Shown piece after piece: positions 1 to 7,275 of a stretch of 7,275 nt of DNA. Position 1 is the stretch's first letter, and every line of letters begins with the position of its first letter. The stretch is from Selenomonas sp. (lineage in GTDB: Bacteria; Bacillota_C; Negativicutes; Selenomonadales; Selenomonadaceae), in contig JAGAYB010000079.1 in assembly GCA_017940705.1 (NCBI GenBank), forward strand, positions 1 through 7,275, given 5' to 3'. The notes under the pieces were generated by a model. The model had not been told where the DNA came from, searched no databases, and worked only from the letters and a program-made list of their open reading frames with translations. The position numbers and the translations under genes were made by a program.

Positions 1-565
<565 letters not shown>

Positions 566-602
566 TTATATAAAATAATGTATACATGTTCAGTCATGCC
601 TC

Positions 603-3191
603 TTATACATTTTGCAGATACTTACGCGGAATATTTTTTACAAACCGGCTCATATAACGGTAGTGACCGTATATGGTCTGAGACCATGACAGGAACAACT
701 GCTTTCTGGCTCTGGTCATGGCTACGTAAAAGAGCCGGGCTTCCTCATCCAGCCGTCCGTTTTTTTCGGCCTGCATCCCCGGAAAAGTCCCTTCCTGCAA
801 GCCAGCCAAAAACACGTAATCAAACTCAGAGCCCTTGGCCTGATGAATGGTAATAATCGGAATCTGCTGCCGCTTGGTCAGAATATCCAATTCTGTATTG
901 GACAAGGTCGTGTAACGTAAAAACCTGTCGATGGCATCAAGCGGACGAATCGCCTCATCATCCAGTTCCTTGGCCTGACGGAATAAATCACGCAAATGCT
1001 CTACCCTCTGCGGCTCCTTATGGCGCAGATAATACTTGTCCATGCCCCAGCTTACCACAATCTCACCCAATAACTGCCAAGGGCGCAGCCGTCTGGCCTG
1101 CTGCCGGATTGCCGTCAGCTTATCCGCCCACTCGGTAAACATTTCCTGATGTTTTTCCATAATCGCCCGGCGCGCTTCCACATGGGGCCGCAAATCGCGC
1201 TCTACAGCGTACATGAGGATTTCTGCTGTCGCCATGATATCATCAAAAGCATCATGGCTTGATTTATGCTGCACCTCACAGTATTTGCCCAAAAATTCCA
1301 GTTTGTGATTGGGCAGGTTGGGATAAAAGCGCCGGAAAATATCCAGCGTGTCATAGTACAAAGGATATTCCAAGGGCGGCAAATCCAGACGGGATAATTC
1401 ACTGCCCAAAATCCGCAAATCATAGGACACATTATGCCCTACCAGCACTGCGCCACGGGCAAAGTCACAAAACTCCTTCAGCACCTGCCGCGGTTCCTCG
1501 CCCTGTTCCTGCAAAAATTCATCGGTCAGACCGTGAACCTTGACCGAATCCCCCACCTTGCGCAGCGGTGTCAGCAGGCGCACGAATTTTTCCTTGACAG
1601 CCCCCTGCTTATCCAGCCTGATTCCGGCAATCTGGATAATTTCATCCCTGGTCGTATCCACGCCGGTTGATTCCACATCAAAGACTACGATGTTTTCCTC
1701 AGCCAGCGCCTGCAGCAGTCCGCCGTAAGGGTCACCGTTTTGCCGGGCGTCAGCATCCACAAAATCCGTCAGCCTTACCCCGGCACTGCGGATTTCTTCG
1801 CCGGACAATTTTTTGATGGTTCCCGGGCCAATCCCGGCTGCAAAACGGTTAAGCACCCGTACCAGACTTCCTGTATCATGCTTATTGACGGCCAGCTTCA
1901 AAACTGCCAGCGCGTCCTTTATCTCCTGCCGCCGGAAAAATTTCTGCTCATCAATCAGCATAAAGGGCAGCCGTTCCTTTTCCGGCACGAAACGCCCCAA
2001 AGCGCGGAAGCTGGCGGATAAGTCCTTATTGTAGCGGTTGCTGCGTGTCAGAATGCACACGCGGCTGTAATTTTCTACCGGCAGCTGCTGAATCATGTAG
2101 TAAATCCATTGGGCTTCCTCACTGAAATCAGCCGCCCCTTTCAGCACAATCGGCTGGCCGCAATCACGGCTCACCGCCTGCAGGCCATCAGGGTACAGCA
2201 GATTCACCCGTTCGGGGAAGGAATTGCGCAGCCAGTCAAAAGACGCATTTAACAGCACCTGCGTAGCCCGGTAATTTTCATGGAGGACAATGCGCCGTGG
2301 ACTGTAGTCCTGCTGATATTTGCGCAGCACAAGCTCCGGATGCGAGCCGCGCCATTCGTAAATGGTCTGGAAGTAATCACCGCACAGCAGCAAGTGGCTG
2401 GCGCCAAAAATCTGCGACATGATGCGGTATTCCAGCAGGCTGGTATCCTGCACCTCATCAATATTGATATACAGAAACCGCCTTGCCCATTTGCCAGCCA
2501 CGCTGCTCTGCCGGAAAAGCTCATCAACCTGTACCAGCAGGTCTGTAAAATCCAATCCATGCAATTCTCGCAGGCGCTTGTCGTAAAGGGCAGTTGTCGC
2601 TGCTCCCCACTCCTGCCAGCCTTCGTACAAGCGTTTATGGAACTGATAGGAATCGTCCACCGCCAGATTTTTCACGCTGCCGGCTTCGTCCTGCAACAGT
2701 CTCTTTAACGCCGCCTCATAATCATGGGACAGGTCACCGCTGTCTATAGCATATTCCGCCTTCTTTTCCTTCAGCTGGTTAATAAGGCCCTGCACCGCGC
2801 GCAGTGGCCACTCTTCTGCCACCAGCTCTTTTATAAGGCCCTGACAATCCGTCTCGTCAAAAATCGTAAAATCCGTAAATAAATCAGAATTACGCTTGGC
2901 TTCGGTCTTTATCACCTCATAGCAAAAGCCGTGGAAGGTCTTCACCATTACACGGCTGCCATTGTCCCCCGTCCTGTCAACCACACGCTGCTGCATTTCC
3001 CTACAGGCTTTGTTGGTAAAGGTCAGGCAAAGTATCTCCTCAGGCAGGGCACGATTTTCTTCAATTATATGCGCAATGCGGCAGGCCAGGGTATTGGTCT
3101 TGCCCGTCCCTGCCGGAGCCAGCAAAAGAATGTTATTGTCCAGGGTTTCCACTACCTGCGATTGCTCTTTATTCAGATTCTGCAACTCCAT
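603..3191 (-). CDS. UvrD/PcrA-like superfamily 1 helicase with an inserted DnaQ-like 3'-5' exonuclease domain
   Basis: This 862-residue protein should be a cytoplasmic ATP-driven DNA translocase/helicase with a built-in nuclease. All SF1A helicase motifs are visible in order: Q motif LNKEQSQVV (6-14), Walker A APAGTGKT (25-32), motif Ia LTFTNKACREM (56-66), Ib TFHGF (85-89), Walker B IDEVQDT (244-250), motif III GDYFQTIYEWRG (271-282), motif IV ENYR (305-308), motif V TIHQAKGSEFD (781-791) and motif VI FYVAMTRAR (821-829). Between a 2B-type GIGPGTIKKL segment (453-462) and the rest of 2B sits a complete DEDDh exonuclease (about 498-665): Exo I DVEST (D505, E507), Exo II GHNVSYD (D591), Exo III HDAFDD (H646, D651). 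All five catalytic residues are present, so both activities look intact. The ATG start lies five residues before the Q motif, and GAGG is 10 nt upstream. The gene follows the 143-residue ORF by 16 nt, so they are probably co-transcribed. A repair or recombination role is likely but the exact pathway is unknown. UvrD, PcrA and Rep lack such a domain, so I give no gene symbol. Confidence 0.93.
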   Translation of the reverse strand: MELQNLNKEQSQVVETLDNNILLLAPAGTGKTNTLACRIAHIIEENRALPEEILCLTFTNKACREMQQRVVDRTGDNGSRVMVKTFHGFCYEVIKTEAKRNSDLFTDFTIFDETDCQGLIKELVAEEWPLRAVQGLINQLKEKKAEYAIDSGDLSHDYEAALKRLLQDEAGSVKNLAVDDSYQFHKRLYEGWQEWGAATTALYDKRLRELHGLDFTDLLVQVDELFRQSSVAGKWARRFLYINIDEVQDTSLLEYRIMSQIFGASHLLLCGDYFQTIYEWRGSHPELVLRKYQQDYSPRRIVLHENYRATQVLLNASFDWLRNSFPERVNLLYPDGLQAVSRDCGQPIVLKGAADFSEEAQWIYYMIQQLPVENYSRVCILTRSNRYNKDLSASFRALGRFVPEKERLPFMLIDEQKFFRRQEIKDALAVLKLAVNKHDTGSLVRVLNRFAAGIGPGTIKKLSGEEIRSAGVRLTDFVDADARQNGDPYGGLLQALAEENIVVFDVESTGVDTTRDEIIQIAGIRLDKQGAVKEKFVRLLTPLRKVGDSVKVHGLTDEFLQEQGEEPRQVLKEFCDFARGAVLVGHNVSYDLRILGSELSRLDLPPLEYPLYYDTLDIFRRFYPNLPNHKLEFLGKYCEVQHKSSHDAFDDIMATAEILMYAVERDLRPHVEARRAIMEKHQEMFTEWADKLTAIRQQARRLRPWQLLGEIVVSWGMDKYYLRHKEPQRVEHLRDLFRQAKELDDEAIRPLDAIDRFLRYTTLSNTELDILTKRQQIPIITIHQAKGSEFDYVFLAGLQEGTFPGMQAEKNGRLDEEARLFYVAMTRARKQLFLSWSQTIYGHYRYMSRFVKNIPRKYLQNV

Positions 3192-3207
3192 ATTACTTGT
3201 GCCTCGT

Positions 3208-3639
3208 CTATTCCGCCCAAATTACATTCATAAATTCTTTATATTGCTTCTGTATTTCCTTCACCACCATCTGCATGATAGTATACACCAACTCTGCGGA
3301 AAAATGTCCCTTTTGGTAAGGTATGCAGACATCTAAAATCACCGATGCGTCAGGTGTCAAGTAATATTTCAACAATTTATTTTGATAATTTCTTCGCATC
3401 AAAAGGTTATTTATAGCAAAAGCATTTTCATCAGATACTGCCTGTGTAGCTATATTTGCTCTCACCATTACATACTGTGAATTGTCAATAATTATCCCCA
3501 AAGGTACAGTTTGCCCCTTTAATACAATATTTGTTCTAAAAATTACACTATGCCTCGCGTCTTTTAGTTCTTCGATTTGAAAGCCCTCTATTTTCTTAAA
3601 CTCCAAGTATGATAAAAACATAGCTGCTGTATTGTTCAT
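3208..3639 (-). CDS. Small protein of unknown function, possibly YbjN/type III chaperone-like fold
   Basis: This 143-residue protein has no signal peptide, membrane segment or catalytic motif that I can recognise. Its apparent layout is an N-terminal helix (about 1-15), several beta strands (about 28-62, including SVIFRTNI and QYVMVRANI), a helix (DENAFAINNLLMRRN, 70-84), two more strands (YYLTPDASVILDVCIP) and a long C-terminal helix after about residue 112. This alpha-beta-alpha-beta-beta-alpha order resembles YbjN-domain and CesT-type chaperone proteins, but that is a judgement from pattern rather than a motif match. The ATG at 3637-3639 has GGAG 10 nt upstream. It precedes the helicase-exonuclease gene by 16 nt, suggesting a shared transcript and perhaps a related job. 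Its DNA is much more AT-rich than the helicase: two hand-counted 60-base lines gave 22% and 30% GC, against 53% in a helicase line. Confidence 0.85.
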   Translation of the reverse strand: MNNTAAMFLSYLEFKKIEGFQIEELKDARHSVIFRTNIVLKGQTVPLGIIIDNSQYVMVRANIATQAVSDENAFAINNLLMRRNYQNKLLKYYLTPDASVILDVCIPYQKGHFSAELVYTIMQMVVKEIQKQYKEFMNVIWAE

Positions 3640-3670
3640 CTTTTATCAACTCCATAAATTGCTACGCAAA

Positions 3671-3705
3671 CAAGCGGCACAAGTATATAATTCTTGCACC
3701 GCTTG
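3671..3705 (-). terminator. Hairpin after the autotransporter gene, probable intrinsic terminator
   Basis: The arms 3671-3683 and 3693-3705 form a 13-bp stem around a 9-nt AT-rich loop, starting 13 nt after the autotransporter stop codon (3719-3721). In the minus-strand RNA all 13 positions pair, two of them as G-U wobbles. In plus-strand RNA those two would be A-C mismatches, so the structure favours the minus-strand transcript. The following U-tract is short (UUGUUUG), so termination may be partial, or the hairpin may protect the mRNA 3' end instead. Confidence 0.6.
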
Positions 3706-3709
3706 AAAA
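3682..3709 (-). promoter_or_regulatory. Weak candidate promoter for the 143-residue gene and helicase
   Basis: On the minus strand TTTTCA (3704-3709, four of six matches to the -35 consensus) is followed by 16 bp and TATACT (3682-3687, five of six matches to the -10 consensus). Transcription would start near 3675, about 36 nt before the ATG of the 143-residue gene. The boxes overlap the terminator-like hairpin, with the -10 partly in its loop. If real, this promoter would drive the small gene and the helicase independently of the autotransporter. Confidence 0.35.
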
Positions 3710-3718
3710 ACCCTTTAT

Positions 3719-6700
3719 TTAAAATTTCCAGCTAATTCCAGCAGCTACACGATGGCTCTTCTCGTTGTTGCTGCCTTTAAAGCTGTAGTTTACCCCCCAT
3801 TTCATTATTTCATTTTCTGCCTCCAGCCCCAAGGTTGCCTTTACTGCCGAGCGGTCAGTAACTCCATAACTGACGGAATCAGCGGCACTAAGTCCCGGAA
3901 TGGAAACATCCATATCAGCATTATTGCCGCCCAGTACACCAATATACGATACATCAGCTGCCAAATTATACTTCCAGCCATGTGAAGCAAACTTGTGCAT
4001 ATAGCCAACACCTATCGGCAAGGACACGACATGATTCTTTTGCGAACCATAATTAAATGCTTTTTTGCCATTATAAAGGCCACTATACCCCGGCGTATCC
4101 ATATAAGTATACCGCAAGCCAATATGCGGAACAAACACACCACCATTGCCAACGTCTTTACGATACTCTTCTGTAACGCCTAATGTTAATATATTATTTT
4201 CCGGCTTGGCTGTAATCAACCCTTCTACATCATGTTTCACCTGATAATAACCAGCGTCCATAATAAGGTTGTTATTGCCATTCTTTATACTGCCATAATA
4301 AGAAATTCCACCGCCTTGATACTTATCCTTTTGATTGATGCCATTAGCCTCGGCTGAACCAAAGCCATAGCTTATAGCAATACCTTGTTCATAGTTTTTC
4401 TTTTTTGCAAAATCGAAACCTACCGTTATACCATTCAGCTTATTATCATAGTTAGCCGTATTATCCGTACCAGCCAGTTTGCGTCCATCTACTTTACCTT
4501 GTTCATGAACGTATCTAGCCCAAATATTGCCTTTATCAGCTTTTGCCTTTAGTTCAGTGTCATCATTATTAGCATCAGCTTTTACTGATTGTCTGATACT
4601 ATTGACATTCTCACCCATGTGCAATTCCAGCACAGGTTTTGTATCACTGCTATTATCTGCAAATGACGCTGCTGGCAATACAGTTTTTACTGTACTCTTT
4701 TCTTGTACATTATTAGTTGGCAAATCTCTTGACATAAAAGATAGATGGTTTTGTGCAGTTTCCGAGAAGGTAGTTGCCATACTAAAAGCATTAGCTGTAG
4801 CACCTGTACTCTCCGCAGCCTGAGCAGCATTATTCAGCAGAGTTATAGATTGCTTATCCGTAAGCAATCCACTTGTCGCCATGGCAACATAGTTAGCGCC
4901 TGTGGAATATACCTCCGTACCTTCTTCTGTAGTCAGAGCCTGTTTATCCGCAACAGCTTCAACAATATTAGGAATAGCAATATTCTTCATCACATAAGAA
5001 TTTTTATCTATTGCTACATCCAGAGAATCACCTGCCGTGCCATCTACTTTCAACAATTTATTTAGAATGATATTATCCGTATTGGTGTACCACCCTTGTG
5101 CATCTGTAGTCGTTGTAAAACCATCCACTATTTTATACGTATTGCCTGCCTGAGCATTAGCCAAATACAGTTTAGCCGAATCAGCCACTTCCAAAGTACC
5201 ATCTGTAGCCGTCAATGCCGCAGTCGAATCAGATATATTTCCTGCATCAACCATAAGCAAGGAGTTGTCAGCAAACTTAGCCGTATTGGCGCTAGGCGCA
5301 GTATACGTATCTAAAGAACCGTCTACCGTCAGTCCTGCACTGTTGTCCACGGTGACGGGTTTAGCCAGATAAAGCGCTGCTGTAGTTTCATCTTCTCCCC
5401 AATTAAGCTGCGTTTCCGCAAAAGCCTGCTGCGCTTTCGTTACATCATCCGTACCAATGCTGGCTACAGAATTACGTCCTACTACCAGATTATATGTGAT
5501 ATCAGTATCATTTATTGCCAATTGCGAAGCATCTGTAATCTCTGTACCATCCGTCCAAACCGGGTCAAGGAAAATAGATGCTCCTTGAACGGAAGACACA
5601 TCACCAGACACAATCATTTTACCTGCCGAAGAAGCACTGCCAACGTAAATAATTGAATCCTGCCCCCAAACAGCTGCCCCGGTAATGTTCAAAATTCCAT
5701 CCACCTTAACAGTTGTCCCATTAAATGTCACTGTAGGTGAATTAAGCATTGCCTGAGCTGCTATAATCACATTCGTACCAGCATTAGCTACCAACGAATT
5801 TATCGTTTTTACCCCTGCTGCCACATTGAATGTAGAATTATCATTAGCTGTGCCGCTGCCTAAAGTAATATCGGCATACACATTATTCGCTGCATTGCCG
5901 GTTCCCAGTCGAATGGTCGCCCCATTGAGGATTTTCATTATCATCGGCAAAATCGGCTTTTTTCCGCCTGCGGTCAAAAGCTCCTGACCATCTGTACTGC
6001 TCCCCAAGACAAATGTCTTACCATTTACAGTAATGGTATTAGCCTGACCAGATGCCGGCTCTGCCAAATCCAGTGATTGGGCATTAAGCTTATCCACATT
6101 TGAATCAGCATCTGAGGCACCACTAATAACAATATCTGTCTTTTCTGATACCACAGGGCCAAACCATGAATCATTCGGTACATCGCCGATATCGCGAATT
6201 ATAGAGTCACTGCCTGTGTTTTCATTACCACCAGTATTAGTGCCTCCCTCTTCTGCATCCGGCACAGCGTTAGGATTGCCTTCTACCTTTGTAGCTGTTG
6301 GCTTGACCTCAACCTCCGTAGTACCGCCATCAGCGTCTTTTACCAGCTTATTGGCCTCATCCAAATAAGCAATATTGTACTTCTCATCATCCAGCAATAA
6401 TACACCAGACTTGAAATAAACCGCATTATCCGCGTCCACACGAATGGACTGGGGGCTCATAATGTCACCAGCCTTGTTAAGACCAACAGTGAATATTTGT
6501 TTAGAATTTGCCTCTAATGTGCCCTTATCATTGATAACGATAAAATTCTTGCCATTTACCGTATCGCCTGCATCTGTTGTCCATGTGGAATTAAATTTTT
6601 CATTGCCGACCAGTTTTAATGTTGCAGGAATCAATTTTGATTCCCCGGTCTCCTCATCTCCTTCATATCTGCCTCCAATCAAAATTGGATTTTTTTCATC

Positions 6701-7275
6701 ACCATAAAGATTAGATGCCTTTACCGCAGTTGTCCCATTTACAAATGTAATATTAGTACCACCCTCCGAAGTCGGTACAGTTTTAAAAATCACACTTGTC
6801 AAATCAGTGTCACTGTCGATTGTTTGAAAATGATACAGTTCCTCCGATTCAGGGTGGTGCACTATACTAAGCATTCCTGTTTGTTCTGCTGGCGCTCCTA
6901 CAGTACCGGGTGTCAATGTCATTGATTTTGCCACTGCACCATCTTCCAGCAGGATAATGTGGTCTGCCCCCATACTAATGCCACTACCCAACGTACTTTC
7001 TTTAATGACAGGTAATATACTTGCATCATCTAAATCAGCCCGTTGGGGTTTCCCATCTGCATCACGAGGATACGACTTAACACCATATACATAATTATTA
7101 TATGTAACACCAGGAGAACTAAGTTTCACCTGCTCAGCATCACTTTTAACCTCTACAACCGTATTACCACCGTCAGCAACCTTTACAGCAGTATTTGCGT
7201 CTGTCAAATAAGAAATATTATATTTCTTATCATCAAGTAGCACTACACCTGATTTAAACAATATAGCATCGTTAG
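3719..7275 (-). CDS. Large autotransporter (type Va secretion), C-terminal part; 5' end outside the window
   Basis: This is a surface or secreted autotransporter whose C-terminal beta-barrel inserts in the outer membrane and exports the passenger. The frame is open to the right edge, so signal peptide and start are missing; residues below are counted from the TTG (Leu) at 7259-7261, which lies inside a repeat and is not a start. Layout: a region with two 38-residue repeats (2-39 and 283-320); a Gly/Asn-rich linker (337-351); a Thr/Asn/Gly/Val-rich, probably beta-helical passenger (about 375-700); an autochaperone-like segment around AGNTYKIVDGF (706-716); a helix-rich, Ala/Thr-rich linker (about 760-905); and the barrel (about 908-1180), beginning GNIWARYVHEQ and ending WKF, with the terminal aromatic residue typical of BAM substrates. 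The visible part has no cysteine, as is usual for autotransporter passengers. I see no protease triad or lipase motif, so adhesin is the default guess for function, not shown by the sequence. A terminator-like hairpin follows the stop. Confidence 0.92.
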   Translation of the reverse strand, partial: NDAILFKSGVVLLDDKKYNISYLTDANTAVKVADGGNTVVEVKSDAEQVKLSSPGVTYNNYVYGVKSYPRDADGKPQRADLDDASILPVIKESTLGSGISMGADHIILLEDGAVAKSMTLTPGTVGAPAEQTGMLSIVHHPESEELYHFQTIDSDTDLTSVIFKTVPTSEGGTNITFVNGTTAVKASNLYGDEKNPILIGGRYEGDEETGESKLIPATLKLVGNEKFNSTWTTDAGDTVNGKNFIVINDKGTLEANSKQIFTVGLNKAGDIMSPQSIRVDADNAVYFKSGVLLLDDEKYNIAYLDEANKLVKDADGGTTEVEVKPTATKVEGNPNAVPDAEEGGTNTGGNENTGSDSIIRDIGDVPNDSWFGPVVSEKTDIVISGASDADSNVDKLNAQSLDLAEPASGQANTITVNGKTFVLGSSTDGQELLTAGGKKPILPMIMKILNGATIRLGTGNAANNVYADITLGSGTANDNSTFNVAAGVKTINSLVANAGTNVIIAAQAMLNSPTVTFNGTTVKVDGILNITGAAVWGQDSIIYVGSASSAGKMIVSGDVSSVQGASIFLDPVWTDGTEITDASQLAINDTDITYNLVVGRNSVASIGTDDVTKAQQAFAETQLNWGEDETTAALYLAKPVTVDNSAGLTVDGSLDTYTAPSANTAKFADNSLLMVDAGNISDSTAALTATDGTLEVADSAKLYLANAQAGNTYKIVDGFTTTTDAQGWYTNTDNIILNKLLKVDGTAGDSLDVAIDKNSYVMKNIAIPNIVEAVADKQALTTEEGTEVYSTGANYVAMATSGLLTDKQSITLLNNAAQAAESTGATANAFSMATTFSETAQNHLSFMSRDLPTNNVQEKSTVKTVLPAASFADNSSDTKPVLELHMGENVNSIRQSVKADANNDDTELKAKADKGNIWARYVHEQGKVDGRKLAGTDNTANYDNKLNGITVGFDFAKKKNYEQGIAISYGFGSAEANGINQKDKYQGGGISYYGSIKNGNNNLIMDAGYYQVKHDVEGLITAKPENNILTLGVTEEYRKDVGNGGVFVPHIGLRYTYMDTPGYSGLYNGKKAFNYGSQKNHVVSLPIGVGYMHKFASHGWKYNLAADVSYIGVLGGNNADMDVSIPGLSAADSVSYGVTDRSAVKATLGLEAENEIMKWGVNYSFKGSNNEKSHRVAAGISWKF
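6302..6415 (-). repeat. Autotransporter passenger repeat, copy 2
   Basis: This segment encodes FKSGVLLLDDEKYNIAY through EVEVK, 281 codons (843 nt) downstream of copy 1. The two copies differ at 10 of 38 residues and at many third codon positions, so the duplication is not recent. After this copy the sequence changes to a Gly/Asn-rich linker, so it is probably the last unit of a series. Confidence 0.85.
7145..7258 (-). repeat. Autotransporter passenger repeat, copy 1
   Basis: This segment encodes 38 residues beginning FKSGVVLLDDKKYNISY and ending VVEVK. It matches copy 2 at 28 of 38 positions without gaps. The similarity continues a few residues further upstream (NDAIL here, DNAVY before copy 2), up to the window edge, so the true repeat unit is probably longer. 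Confidence 0.85.

Noticed and set aside
578..587. Palindrome ATGTATACAT as a helicase terminator
   Set aside because: The stem would be short and AT-only in its core with no U-tract, so it cannot be supported as a terminator; it is mentioned only as a symmetric AT-rich site.
578..853. Plus-strand open reading frame of 91 codons over the helicase 3' end
   Set aside because: It is antisense to a well-supported helicase C-terminus, begins in the AT-rich intergenic gap and resembles no protein family; the same holds for the other plus-strand frames over the helicase and autotransporter.
1197..1700. Exonuclease region as a separate dnaQ gene or an assembly join
   Set aside because: The reading frame is continuous on both sides, the helicase motifs resume in order afterwards, and there is no ribosome site or stop codon at either boundary.
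7259..7261. TTG as the start codon of the autotransporter
   Set aside because: The frame stays open to the window edge, the codon is a Leu inside a repeat that also has matching residues upstream in its second copy, and no signal peptide follows.

Overview
The window most likely comes from a Negativicutes bacterium (Selenomonas-like, a diderm Firmicute). This is inferred from two things seen together: a classical autotransporter with a C-terminal outer-membrane beta-barrel, which needs an outer membrane, and genes with strong Firmicutes-style AGGAG ribosome binding sites. No 16S or other taxonomic marker is present, so the genus is not determined.

All four genes are on the minus strand, so transcription runs from high to low coordinates. 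From right to left they are: (1) the C-terminal part of a large secreted/outer-membrane autotransporter (3719 to beyond 7275, 5' end outside the window); (2) a short intergenic stretch with a terminator-like hairpin and a possible overlapping promoter; (3) a small 143-residue protein of uncertain function with a YbjN/CesT-like look (3208-3639); (4) only 16 nt later, an 862-residue UvrD/PcrA-type helicase with a complete DnaQ-like 3'-5' exonuclease domain inserted in its 2B region (603-3191); (5) a 142-nt regulatory gap with a candidate promoter whose spacer holds a 7-6-7 inverted repeat; (6) the N-terminal third of NADP-type glutamate dehydrogenase gdhA (1-460), starting at a TTG codon and running off the left edge.

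The helicase-exonuclease and the small protein probably share a transcript. gdhA probably has its own promoter. The autotransporter is a separate surface function. The most notable item is the helicase/exonuclease fusion, which places an unwinding motor and a 3'-5' DEDDh nuclease in one chain. The autotransporter also carries two copies of a 38-residue segment with a 281-residue period, which suggests a long repeated passenger extending beyond the window. The plus strand shows no credible gene.
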